From assembly GCA_036404275.1 (NCBI GenBank), contig DASXAM010000074.1, positions 1 through 64,000 on the forward strand: a stretch of DNA of 64,000 bases, in the 5' to 3' direction. A model generated the notes under the pieces. That model was not told the DNA's origin, made no database searches, and saw only the letters and a program-made list of their open reading frames with translations. The DNA comes from AP-15 sp036404275. Its GTDB lineage: Bacteria > Pseudomonadota > Alphaproteobacteria > ATCC43930 > CGMCC-115725. Shown here piece by piece: positions 22,951-31,459 of the stretch; the stretch's first letter is position 1, and each line of letters starts with the position of its first letter. A program made the position numbers and the translations under genes.

Positions 22951-25900
22951 ATGGCTGCCCTCAGCTGGAAAAAGGCCACGAGCGGTAATTGGACGGTGGC
23001 GGCCAATTGGAGCCCCGCCAAGATCCCGGGCGCCAGCGACGATGCGACGATTGGGATCGCTGGGATCTATACGGTCTCGCTAACCTCGCAGGTCACCGTC
23101 CATTCGATCAGCCTCGGGGATGTCGACGGGGTGCTGAGCATTGCCGCTCCCAGCAAGACCGAGACCGTCACCACGGGTCTGACCAATGCCGGCACCGTCG
23201 CTCTGACTGGCGCCACCACGCTGAAGGCCGGTTCGCTGGCCAATGGTGGCACCGTGGTTCTGGGCAGCGGTGCGGCGTTCGACATTGCCGGGAACGCGAC
23301 CAACAACGGCATGGTCGAGCTTGCCGCCAATGTAAACGGGCTCGGCGATGCGGGCACGAGCAGCCTGACCGTCGGCGGCAAGCTCACCAACAACGGCGAT
23401 CTCAATATCGGTAATAGCGGATTGACCAAACCGGTTACGGTAAAGGCCGCGAGCTTCGCTAACGCCGTGCAAGGCACGGTTAGCCTGGTTGGAGGCGGCG
23501 GCGCAGGTCCGGCGACGCTCGACATCGGTGCCGCGGCGCCGGGGACTCTAACGGGCGCTTATTATCTGCAGGGCAATTCGCTGGTCGAGTTCAAGAGCGG
23601 CCACGTCACCACGATCGCCAGCAACAGCGTGCTGCGGCTCGATGGCGCGCAGGCGCGGGTGGCGCTCGCCGGCAGTCCCGGAAGCAGCAGCGCGCTGACC
23701 TCGCTTACAACCAATAACGGCTTCTTCGAACTCGAAGACCATGCCACGATCGCCGTCACCGCCGCCGGCGTCTTCAAAAATTTCGGTGAAATCGATGTCG
23801 ATACCTTGGGTGGCGGTGGCAGCCGACTGACGATTGCCGGCACGCTCAACAACATCGGCTTTCTCGATATCGGCGGCAGCTCGCTCGTTGTTGGCGGCGC
23901 GCCGGCATTGGTGACCGTCGGCAGGCTGACCTCCACCGGCTCGATCGAGCTCGAAGGCGGTCCGGGTCGGGCCACGCTCGATGTGCGCGGCGCCGCCTTC
24001 CCGACCGTGACCAGCTCAATCGAGCTCGACGCCGACGCGGTGCTCGAGTTCGGCAGCGGCAGCATCACCGCCATCGCCAGCGGCGGCGATCTCGACCTCA
24101 ACGGGGCAGGGGCGCACGTCGCGCTGCGTGGCAATACGGCGACGAGCGGCGCGCTCGCCAAGCTGGCCAGCAATGCCGGAACGTTAATTCTGAACGACGG
24201 CGCGACGCTCGCCACAAAAGTAGGCTTGGCCAACAACGGCTCGCTCGACATCGACCCCGGTTTCTCCGGGTTTTTCAACGACGGCGGCAGCAGTCTCGCC
24301 ATCGGCGGCACGCTCACCAACAACGAGACCGCCGTAATCGGCAACGACGGTATTACCACGGCAACAAATGTGAGCGCTAACGCGCTGGTCAATTCAGGCC
24401 TCCTTCAGATCACTGGCAGCGACAACGTGCAGGCCAGCCTGAAGGTCAACGCCGCTGCGCCGGCGACGCTGACCGCGGGCAGCTACCGGCTTACCGGCGA
24501 CGCTTTGCTGCAGTTTACCAGCGGCGGCATCGGTGCGATCGGCGCCTTCGTGACGCTGTCGCTCGACGGTGCCAAGTCTCGGGTGGCGGTGTCCAAGACC
24601 CCCAACAGCAACAGCGCTTTGACCGGCCTCACCAGTAACGCCGGCACGTTCGATCTGGAGGATGGCGCAAAAGTCGGCATTACCGCGGCGAAGGGGCTAA
24701 CCAACAGCAGTTTTCTCGAAGTCGACCAGTCCGGCAACGGCGGCAGCAAGCTCACCGTCAGTGGGGTGCTGACCAATTCGAGCGCCCTCGACATCGGCAA
24801 TGAGGACATCATCGCGGCGACAAACGTGACCGCGGCAAAGCTCGTCAACACCGGCACGATCGACATCGATGGCGGCACCTCGAAGCAGGCTACCCTCGAC
24901 ATCAAAGCGGCCGCGCCTAGCACCTTGCAGAACGCCACCTACAACCTCGCCGGCGACGCCCTGCTCGCCTTTGGAAGTGGCGCCGTCACCGCGATCGGCA
25001 CTAACGGTCGGCTGTCGCTTGACGGCGCGAAGTCGCGGGTAGCATCGGGCGCCGCCACCGGCAGCAACAGCACGCTGACCAAGCTTGCCGGAAACAGCGG
25101 CCTCTTTGTCCTCCAGAACGGCGCACTGGTCACGACCACGCTCGGCTTCGTCAACAGTGGTCTGATCCAGATAGATGCGTTCGCGCCCGAGGTCGGCGGC
25201 AGCAGTCTCGCGATCGGCGGCACTTTGACCAACGGCGACAATCTCAGCATCGGCAACAGCGCCATTAGCACCGGTGTCAATGTCAGCGCCAAAGCGCTGG
25301 CCAATACCGGCAACATTATTCTGACCGGCGGCACGGCCCGCGCCACGCTGAAAATCGGCGCCGCCGCGCCTGCCACCCTGACCGGCACCTTTAGCCTCAG
25401 CACCAATGCGCTGCTAGAGTTCACCGGCGGCGCGATCACCGCGATCGGGCCCAATGCGCGCCTGTCGCTCGCCGGCAAGAAAGCGCTCGTCGCCGTCGCC
25501 GGCGCGCTGACCAGCGACAGCGCATTGACCAAGCTCGCCAGCAACGCCGGGACCTTCGATCTCGAGCAAGGCGCCGCATTGGCGACGAAGGTTGGCTTCG
25601 CCAACACCGATTCGCTCGAAATCGACGGAAACAACTCCTTTGGCGGCACCAGCGGCGGCAGCAGCCTCACCATCGGCGGCGCTCTGACCAACAGCAACGA
25701 CGTCACCATTGGCAACACCGGTCTCACGGCAAACACCAGCGTGATTGCAACCGGGGCGCTCACTAACAACCCCAATGCGACGTTCACTTTGACGAGCGGC
25801 ACGGCGCACGCAACGCTGAAGGTTGGCGGCGCCCTGAACAATGCCGGGTTTCTCGAGCTCGACGAGTTCAGCGGCGGCAATGCCGGCAGCGGCGGCAGCA

Positions 25901-27891
25901 CCCTGACCGTCACCGGAGCCCTGACCAATAGCGGCACGCTACAAGTCGGCAACGGCAACATTACTCGAGCGACCGCCGCCACGGCGGCCAAGCTCACCAA
26001 CACCGGCACGATCGACCTCTTCGGCGGTATCGCTGCGAACGGCGGCTCGGCGCGCGCGAGCCTCGGCATCGGTGCGGCGGCGCCCTCGGTCTGGGTCGGG
26101 AGGGCGGAGCTCTCCGGCAATGCCTTGCTCAAGTTCGGCAGCGGCACTATTCAGACCATCGGCAGCGGCGCCAACCTTTCGATCGACGGTGCCCAGGCCT
26201 TTGTGGCTAACGCAGCCAAGCCGACGAGCAACAGTGCGCTGACCGGCCTCACAACCAATTCCGGCAGCTTCAGTCTGAGCGATGGAGCGACGCTCGCGCT
26301 TAGCGCTTTTGACAACAGCGCGACGTTGGCGGTGGACGGCGCATTTCCAACGACGAGCCTCGGCGGCAGCAGCCTTAAGCTCAGCGGGCTTTTAACCAAC
26401 GGCGGCACGCTCACCATCGGCAATAGCAGCATCACCAAGGCGGCGACCGTTACCGCTGCGGGGCTCGTCAACAATGGCGCGGTCGACCTTACCGGCGGCA
26501 CCGCGCGGGCGACCTTGAATATCGGCAGCCCGGCACCGGGGAATTTGTCGGGGAGCTTCGATCTCGAGGGCAATGCGCTGCTGGAATTCGCCGGCGGCGG
26601 CATTACAACCATCGGCGGCGGCCTGACGCTCGACGGCGCCAAGGCGCTGGTGGCGCTCAGCAGCAAGCTCACCAGCAACAGCGCGCTCAGCGGGCTCAAC
26701 ACCGTCAGCGGGACCTTCGACCTCGAAGGCGGCGCCGCCTTGAGCCTCACAGGCGGGCTGAGCAACACCGGCAGATTGGATGTCGACACAAGCTTTGGCC
26801 AGGGCGGGAGCAGCCTCACGCTCGGCGGGACGCTGATCACCACCAATTTTTTCGCCATCGGCAACTCCAACTTGAGCGCGACGACAAAGGTGAAAGTGGC
26901 CGTGCTTACCGCCACTGGCTCGATTAACATCAGCGGCGGGATCGGCGCCAACACCAACACGGCGACCTTGTCCTTGACCGGCGCATCCTCCGATGGCGGC
27001 TTTATGAGCATCGGCGGAGGCGGTGTGCTGGTGCTCGGCAGCACCTTGACCGTAACAAGCCAGCTGCTCTTGAGTGGGGGCACGGTCTCCGGCGGCACCC
27101 TGGCCGGAACCGGCACGCTCACGGGCTCCCAGACCAGCACCTTAAATCACGTGACGATCGCCGCCGGCGCTACGTTCACCGCGGGGTTCGGCAGCACGCT
27201 CAACGACAACGGCGTCACCGTCAATGGCGCGATGAAGGGCGGCGGCAGCGCGACGCTCGATTTCCTCAACCATGGCACCCTCAATGTGACCAATGTGTCG
27301 GGCTTCCCGACGATCGGTCTCGCCAATGGCGGGGCGAACAGCCTGACCCTGACCGACCCGAATTTCACCAGCACCGCCGGCGTCATCACGATTACCGACG
27401 GCGATTCCGGCAACACCGTCGATGCGCACACCTTGTCCTCGGTAAACGCGATCTTTGTCACCGCAGGCACCGGCACGGACAAGCTGACGGGCGGCGACGG
27501 GGATGATGTCTTCATCGCCGGCGGCAAGACCACGATGACCGGCAACGCCGGCACCAATCAGTTCCGCTTCCTCGCCGCCGGCAGCAGCAACGTTATCGCC
27601 GATTTCGGCGGATCGGCGTCGAACGAGCTGGTGTTCAGCAATTCCGGGTTCAATCTCGGCCTCAGCGGCGCCGGCGCGACGCCGCAGATGATGACGCCGA
27701 GCGAGGCGAGCACATTGTTCACGGCCAACGCCACCGGCAAGTTCAACAATACGAGCCAGCGCCTTGCTTACAGCACCGCAACCGGCAAGCTGTTCGCCAG
27801 CGCCGACGGCAGCGGCAGCTCGGCCCAGCTCGTCGCTACGCTGACCGCCCACCCGTCGATCGCCGCCACCCAGCTCTTCTTCATCTCCTGA
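22951..27891 (+). CDS. Giant repeat surface/adhesin-like protein with RTX-like C-terminus
   Basis: 1,646 residues, almost entirely beta-strand repeats rich in Gly, Ala, Ser, Thr, Asn and Leu, with no cysteine I can see in the repeats. A unit of about 152 residues recurs (GGSSLxIGGxLTN start points at 24283, 24739, 25195 and 25654, i.e. 456-459 bases apart). Each unit carries an IGN...A-x-L-x-N-x-G block, AP-x-TL-x-G...LEF-x-SG-x-IT-x-IG, and LSLDGAKSRVA...SNSALT-x-L...GTFDLEDGA. The C-terminus has GGDGDDVFIAGG, an RTX-type calcium motif, followed by about 120 residues ending LFFIS, consistent with type I secretion. No signal peptide is visible. ATG 22951 (MAALSWKK) starts the conserved W-containing domain; an in-frame GTG lies at 22876. 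No type I secretion genes are in the window. Confidence 0.85.
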   Translation: MAALSWKKATSGNWTVAANWSPAKIPGASDDATIGIAGIYTVSLTSQVTVHSISLGDVDGVLSIAAPSKTETVTTGLTNAGTVALTGATTLKAGSLANGGTVVLGSGAAFDIAGNATNNGMVELAANVNGLGDAGTSSLTVGGKLTNNGDLNIGNSGLTKPVTVKAASFANAVQGTVSLVGGGGAGPATLDIGAAAPGTLTGAYYLQGNSLVEFKSGHVTTIASNSVLRLDGAQARVALAGSPGSSSALTSLTTNNGFFELEDHATIAVTAAGVFKNFGEIDVDTLGGGGSRLTIAGTLNNIGFLDIGGSSLVVGGAPALVTVGRLTSTGSIELEGGPGRATLDVRGAAFPTVTSSIELDADAVLEFGSGSITAIASGGDLDLNGAGAHVALRGNTATSGALAKLASNAGTLILNDGATLATKVGLANNGSLDIDPGFSGFFNDGGSSLAIGGTLTNNETAVIGNDGITTATNVSANALVNSGLLQITGSDNVQASLKVNAAAPATLTAGSYRLTGDALLQFTSGGIGAIGAFVTLSLDGAKSRVAVSKTPNSNSALTGLTSNAGTFDLEDGAKVGITAAKGLTNSSFLEVDQSGNGGSKLTVSGVLTNSSALDIGNEDIIAATNVTAAKLVNTGTIDIDGGTSKQATLDIKAAAPSTLQNATYNLAGDALLAFGSGAVTAIGTNGRLSLDGAKSRVASGAATGSNSTLTKLAGNSGLFVLQNGALVTTTLGFVNSGLIQIDAFAPEVGGSSLAIGGTLTNGDNLSIGNSAISTGVNVSAKALANTGNIILTGGTARATLKIGAAAPATLTGTFSLSTNALLEFTGGAITAIGPNARLSLAGKKALVAVAGALTSDSALTKLASNAGTFDLEQGAALATKVGFANTDSLEIDGNNSFGGTSGGSSLTIGGALTNSNDVTIGNTGLTANTSVIATGALTNNPNATFTLTSGTAHATLKVGGALNNAGFLELDEFSGGNAGSGGSTLTVTGALTNSGTLQVGNGNITRATAATAAKLTNTGTIDLFGGIAANGGSARASLGIGAAAPSVWVGRAELSGNALLKFGSGTIQTIGSGANLSIDGAQAFVANAAKPTSNSALTGLTTNSGSFSLSDGATLALSAFDNSATLAVDGAFPTTSLGGSSLKLSGLLTNGGTLTIGNSSITKAATVTAAGLVNNGAVDLTGGTARATLNIGSPAPGNLSGSFDLEGNALLEFAGGGITTIGGGLTLDGAKALVALSSKLTSNSALSGLNTVSGTFDLEGGAALSLTGGLSNTGRLDVDTSFGQGGSSLTLGGTLITTNFFAIGNSNLSATTKVKVAVLTATGSINISGGIGANTNTATLSLTGASSDGGFMSIGGGGVLVLGSTLTVTSQLLLSGGTVSGGTLAGTGTLTGSQTSTLNHVTIAAGATFTAGFGSTLNDNGVTVNGAMKGGGSATLDFLNHGTLNVTNVSGFPTIGLANGGANSLTLTDPNFTSTAGVITITDGDSGNTVDAHTLSSVNAIFVTAGTGTDKLTGGDGDDVFIAGGKTTMTGNAGTNQFRFLAAGSSNVIADFGGSASNELVFSNSGFNLGLSGAGATPQMMTPSEASTLFTANATGKFNNTSQRLAYSTATGKLFASADGSGSSAQLVATLTAHPSIAATQLFFIS
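23353..26826 (+). repeat. Tandem about 456-bp coding repeats inside the giant gene
   Basis: Nine diverged copies of the GSSL-x-IGG-x-LTN segment begin near 23353, 23815, 24283, 24739, 25195, 25654, 25888, 26362 and 26803. Spacing is 456-468 bases for most, with one half-length step (25654 to 25888) that suggests a partial unit or internal deletion. Copies differ by many substitutions, so the array is old rather than a recent expansion. Confidence 0.75.
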
Positions 27892-27970
27892 CCTTGACGG
27901 CGGCGCGCGCCATGCCTTCCTTTGCGCTATGATCGGCCCCGGGTGAGGCGGTTACACAAAGGAGGCGGCG

Positions 27971-28474
27971 ATGGACGAGGACGCGAAGAAGACGGCGCTG
28001 CGCATGATTCCCTACGGGATCTACGTGCTGACCGCTGATGACGGCAAAGGCAATGTTGCGGCGGCGACGGTCAATTGGGTGACGCAGACGGCATTCCACC
28101 CGCCGCTTGTCGTCGTCGGGGTCAAGACCGATTCCGGCGCCTACGGAATCGTCAAGGAGACCAAGGGCTTTACGCTCAACATGCTGGGCAAGGATCACAA
28201 AGGGGTGGCCTTCACCTTCTTCAAGCCGACCAAGCTCGAAGACGGCAAGCTCTCTGGCCAGGCGATCCACAAGGGTGCCAACGGTCTCCCGATCCTCGAT
28301 GCGGCGCTGGCCGCGGTCGAATGCAAGGTGACCGGGATCGTTGAGCAGGGCGACCACCATATCGTCGTCGGCGAGGTCGTCGAGGCGCATCTGCCAAAGC
28401 CGATCACCGGCCGCCCCGACGCCGCGATCCTCGAAATGAAGGAACTGGGCGACAACGTCTTCTACGGCGGTTGA
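27971..28474 (+). CDS. Flavin reductase family protein (small, DIM6/NTAB-like)
   Basis: 167 residues, an FMN-binding split barrel. Recognised from MIPYGIYVLTADDGKGNVAAATVNWVTQTAFHPPLVVVGVK and TKGFTLNMLGKDHKGVAFTFFK-like fold segments (each shown only in part by this match to the family). GGAGGCGGCG precedes ATG 27971. Probably reduces flavin with NAD(P)H or binds FMN in a two-component oxygenase; the partner is unidentified. Confidence 0.85.
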   Translation: MDEDAKKTALRMIPYGIYVLTADDGKGNVAAATVNWVTQTAFHPPLVVVGVKTDSGAYGIVKETKGFTLNMLGKDHKGVAFTFFKPTKLEDGKLSGQAIHKGANGLPILDAALAAVECKVTGIVEQGDHHIVVGEVVEAHLPKPITGRPDAAILEMKELGDNVFYGG

Positions 28475-28489
28475 CCACGGCGAAGACCG

Positions 28490-28903
28490 GTGGCGGGCGG
28501 GGCGCTCGACCTCACTCCTCTCGGCAATGCGGTGCGGCGGCTGCGCGAAGGGCTCGGCCGCCACCGGAGCGAGCCATTCGACGAGCAGCTTCGCGACGGG
28601 CTGATCCAGCGGTTCGAGTTCACCTACGAGCTCAGCCATCGAATGCTGAAGCGCTATCTGAAGGAAAATGCGGCCTCGCCCGAAGATGTCGAGCGCATGC
28701 CGTTTGCCGATTTGATCCGCATGGGCAGTGCCCAGGGGCTGCTCCGTGGCGGGTGGCCGGAATGGCGCCGCTTTCGCGAAATACGTGCACGCACCAGCCA
28801 TGCCTATGGCGCCGCGACCGCTGCAACGGTCGTCGCCGCCATCCCAGGCTTTCTGGAAGAGGCCGAGCACCTTTGCGCCGAGGTGCAACGACGCCTCGGA
28901 TGA
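28490..28903 (+). CDS. HepT/HI0074-type nucleotidyltransferase-partner (toxin-like) protein
   Basis: 137 residues, helical, of the HI0074 family (nucleotidyltransferase substrate-binding protein). Signatures: LRDGLIQRFEFTYELSHRMLKRYL and the RARTSHAYG motif near residue 102, equivalent to the R-x4-6-H active motif of HepT-type RNases. The start is GTG 28490, 15 bases after the flavin reductase. It is followed immediately by an MntA-like nucleotidyltransferase, giving a HepT/MntA-type toxin-antitoxin pair. Confidence 0.82.
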   Translation: MAGGALDLTPLGNAVRRLREGLGRHRSEPFDEQLRDGLIQRFEFTYELSHRMLKRYLKENAASPEDVERMPFADLIRMGSAQGLLRGGWPEWRRFREIRARTSHAYGAATAATVVAAIPGFLEEAEHLCAEVQRRLG

Positions 28904-28915
28904 GTGGGGGCGCGC

Positions 28916-29266
28916 ATGGACCTGGCGGAGGACGATCGCAAGCTCGTTCTCGGCATCCTTGCGGCCCACCTGCCGCCGGAGAGCACCGTGTGGGTCTTCG
29001 GCTCACGTGCCATCGGTCGGGCGCGACGGTATTCCGACCTCGATCTGGCGATCGATGCCGGGCGGCCTCTAACCCTCGACGAGACCGCGATCCTCCGGGA
29101 CGCGTTCAGCGACAGCGACCTCTCCTACAAGGTCGACATCATCGATTGGCAGGCGATCGACAGCGCTTCCGGCAATCGATCGCGGCCGAGCGGTTGCCAC
29201 TCTGAGCGCGTCGCGCTGACCGGCGCGCCGCAACCGTGTATCCTGAAGGGAGGCTGCAAACGCTAA
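28916..29266 (+). CDS. MntA-type nucleotidyltransferase antitoxin, C-terminus frameshifted
   Basis: 116 residues as read. The minimal nucleotidyltransferase motif is intact: WVFGSRAIGRARRYSDLDLAID (GSR...D-x-D), followed by YKVDIIDW. After IDS near 29164 the reading frame leaves the family pattern; the -1 frame continues FRQSIAAERLPL and stops at 29205, which is how such proteins normally end. A one-base deletion near 29164-29167 therefore replaces about 13 native residues with an unrelated 33-residue tail. ATG 28916 is preferred over GTG 28904 that abuts the HepT stop. The catalytic core should still fold. Confidence 0.8.
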   Translation: MDLAEDDRKLVLGILAAHLPPESTVWVFGSRAIGRARRYSDLDLAIDAGRPLTLDETAILRDAFSDSDLSYKVDIIDWQAIDSASGNRSRPSGCHSERVALTGAPQPCILKGGCKR

Positions 29267-29277
29267 GGAGGCTTGCG

Positions 29278-30516
29278 ATGACGCCGCAACCGATCGAATG
29301 GCCGGCCGAGGGCAACACCCGCGTTCCCTATCGGATATTTTCCGACCCCGACATTTATCGTGCGGAGCTCGCCAGCATCTTTCTCGGGCCGACCTGGCAG
29401 TTTCTGGCCCTCGCCGGTGAATTGCCGGAAGCCGGCGACTATCTGACGACGTTTCTCGGCGAGACCCCGATCATCGTCACGCGCGGCCAGGACGGGGCGA
29501 TCCATGCGATGGTCAATCGCTGCGCCCATCGCAGCAACCTCGTCTGCCTGAAGCGGCGCGGCCATGCCGACAATCTGACCTGCGTCTACCACGCCTGGCG
29601 CTACGATCTCGAAGGCAACCTCGACAGCGTCGCCTTTCGCCGCGGCATCGCCGGCAAGGGCGGCATGCCGGCGGAGTTTCGTCTCGAAGAGCATGGGCTC
29701 AAAAAGCTGCGCGTCGACACTTTTGGCGACCTCGTCTTCGGCACGCTTTCCCCCGATGCGCCGCCTTTGGGCGACTATATCGGCAATTTGATCGGCTCGC
29801 GCATTCATCGTGTCCTTTACGGCACGCCGAAAGTGCTGGGCACGACCTCGCAAATCCTGCACAATAACTGGAAGCTCTATTTCGAGAATGTGCGTGACAC
29901 GTACCACGCGACCTTATTGCACAGCTTTTTTGCCACATTCCGGGTGTCGCGGCTGACCTCGGAAGGCGGGGTCGATATCGCCGAAAGCGGCGCGCACCAT
30001 GCGAGCTATACGCGCAACAAGGTCGATCGCGTCGATGCCGCGACTTCGGACCGGCTTTATGCCGGCATGCCGTCGATGCGCGAGAATTTTCGGCTGGCCG
30101 ATCCGAGCTTTCTGCGGATGGCCGAGGAATTCGGCGACGACACGACGACGCAGATCCTGTCAGTCTTTCCGAACCTCGTCGTGCAGCAGATCCAGAACAG
30201 CATCGCATTGCGCCTCGTCTTGCCCAAGGGCCCGGACAAGACCGAATTGCAATGGATCTATCTGGGGTTTGCCGAAGATAACGAGGAGATGACGGCGCTG
30301 CGCCTCGCCCAGGCCAATCTCGTCGGTCCCGCCGGCTATGTCTCGATGGAGGACGGCGCGGTCGGCAATTTCATCCAGCGTGCGATCCGTGGCTCGGAGG
30401 ACGAACGCTCGGTCTTGGAGATGGGCGGACTGGGCCATGTCTCGGAGCCGAACCGTACAACCGAGGCCTCGGTCCGCAGCTTCTGGCACGCCTATCGCCC
30501 GCTGATGGGGCTCTGA
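29278..30516 (+). CDS. Aromatic-ring-hydroxylating dioxygenase, alpha subunit (pair 1)
   Basis: 412 residues. Rieske domain ligands are CAHRSNLVC... and CVYHAWRYDLEG (C-x-H and C-x2-H, about residues 81-112). The mononuclear iron site is in NNWKLYFENVRDTYHATLLH (two His). Resembles anthranilate/salicylate-type large subunits that add O2 to an aromatic ring. ATG 29278 follows a strong AAGGAGG. The beta subunit follows after 4 bases. No ferredoxin or reductase gene is adjacent, so electron donors must be elsewhere. The substrate is unknown. Confidence 0.88.
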   Translation: MTPQPIEWPAEGNTRVPYRIFSDPDIYRAELASIFLGPTWQFLALAGELPEAGDYLTTFLGETPIIVTRGQDGAIHAMVNRCAHRSNLVCLKRRGHADNLTCVYHAWRYDLEGNLDSVAFRRGIAGKGGMPAEFRLEEHGLKKLRVDTFGDLVFGTLSPDAPPLGDYIGNLIGSRIHRVLYGTPKVLGTTSQILHNNWKLYFENVRDTYHATLLHSFFATFRVSRLTSEGGVDIAESGAHHASYTRNKVDRVDAATSDRLYAGMPSMRENFRLADPSFLRMAEEFGDDTTTQILSVFPNLVVQQIQNSIALRLVLPKGPDKTELQWIYLGFAEDNEEMTALRLAQANLVGPAGYVSMEDGAVGNFIQRAIRGSEDERSVLEMGGLGHVSEPNRTTEASVRSFWHAYRPLMGL

Positions 30517-30520
30517 GCTA

Positions 30521-31000
30521 ATGGAGCTCCCGGCGTTGGCGCGGCGGCTGGAGCTCGAGGAGCTTTACGCCGATTACACCCATTGCCTCGACGCTGACGA
30601 ATTGGAGCGCTGGCCCGATTTCTTTACCGAGGATTGCTTCTATCGCATCACTTCGGCCGAGAATTACGAGGCTGGCCTGCCGCTCGGCCTGATCTACGCG
30701 ACCTCGCGCAACATGCTCAAAGACCGGGTCAGCGCGTTGCGCGAGGCCAACATCTACGAGCCACAGCGTTACCGCCATCTGGTCTCGTCGGTCAAAATCG
30801 TCGGTGAGGACAGCGGCGCGCTCGTGTCGACGGCGAGTTTTCTGGTCGTGCGAACAATGCAAGACGGCGACATGACGCTCTTCGCCGCCGGCCGCTATAT
30901 CGATCGCCTCGAATACAGCAGCGAAACCTGGAAATTCGCCCGCAAGGACGTGATCCTCGACAGCCGCCAGATCGATACGCTGCTCGCCATCCCGATTTAA
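30521..31000 (+). CDS. Aromatic-ring-hydroxylating dioxygenase, beta subunit (pair 1)
   Basis: 159 residues with the NTF2-like fold of the small subunit: LYADYTHCLDADELERWPDFFTEDCFYRI, LIYATSRNMLKDRVSALREANIYEP and a C-terminal RKDVILDSRQID-x-LLAIPI. Structural partner of the alpha subunit. Its closest visible relative in the window is the beta subunit at 38748 (same FFTEDC, RSM/RNML and DRV-x-A motifs). Confidence 0.88.
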   Translation: MELPALARRLELEELYADYTHCLDADELERWPDFFTEDCFYRITSAENYEAGLPLGLIYATSRNMLKDRVSALREANIYEPQRYRHLVSSVKIVGEDSGALVSTASFLVVRTMQDGDMTLFAAGRYIDRLEYSSETWKFARKDVILDSRQIDTLLAIPI

Positions 31001-31013
31001 CTGATGCCGCCGC

Positions 31014-31421
31014 TTAGTCGATCGGGACGATGGCTTTGCCGATCGGCCAGAGGGCGATGCCGGCGAGCTTCAGATGCGCCCAGGCGAATGGCAGGCCGAT
31101 GATCGTGATGCCGAGCAGCACCGCTTCGACGAGATGGCCGAGCGCCAGCCACCAGCCAGCCAGCACGAGCCAGATCACGTTGCCGAGACAGCCGAGCGGG
31201 CCGGTGCCGATATCCTCTTCGCCGAAATATTCGGCGCGCGACACCGCGCGGTGGCCAAACGGCAGAAACGCATAGACGGCGATATTGAAGGCGGCCCGTG
31301 TCCAGGGCAGGCCGATAATCGTAATCGCCATAATCACCGCGGCGACCAGCCAGCCAATCGCCATCCAGATCCCGCCGGTCACGATCCACAGAATATTCAG
31401 CAGCAACGGGAGCAGCGGCAT
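31014..31421 (-). CDS. YccF domain-containing membrane protein
   Basis: 135 residues, two copies of the YccF repeat: LNILWIVTGGIWMAIGWLV / ITIIGLPW and LGNVIWLVLAGWWLALGHLV / ITIIGLPFAW. About four membrane segments; no known function. Convergent with the dioxygenase beta gene and followed on the minus strand by the E2 gene. Confidence 0.88.
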   Translation of the reverse strand: MPLLPLLLNILWIVTGGIWMAIGWLVAAVIMAITIIGLPWTRAAFNIAVYAFLPFGHRAVSRAEYFGEEDIGTGPLGCLGNVIWLVLAGWWLALGHLVEAVLLGITIIGLPFAWAHLKLAGIALWPIGKAIVPID

Positions 31422-31459
31422 TCGCGATCTCCAATGTGCTTGTCGAGCGGCGCCCGGCT

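Noticed and set aside
23353..26826. Repeat array considered as CRISPR or satellite DNA
   Set aside because: The unit is 456 bases long, keeps one reading frame throughout and encodes protein; there are no short spacers.
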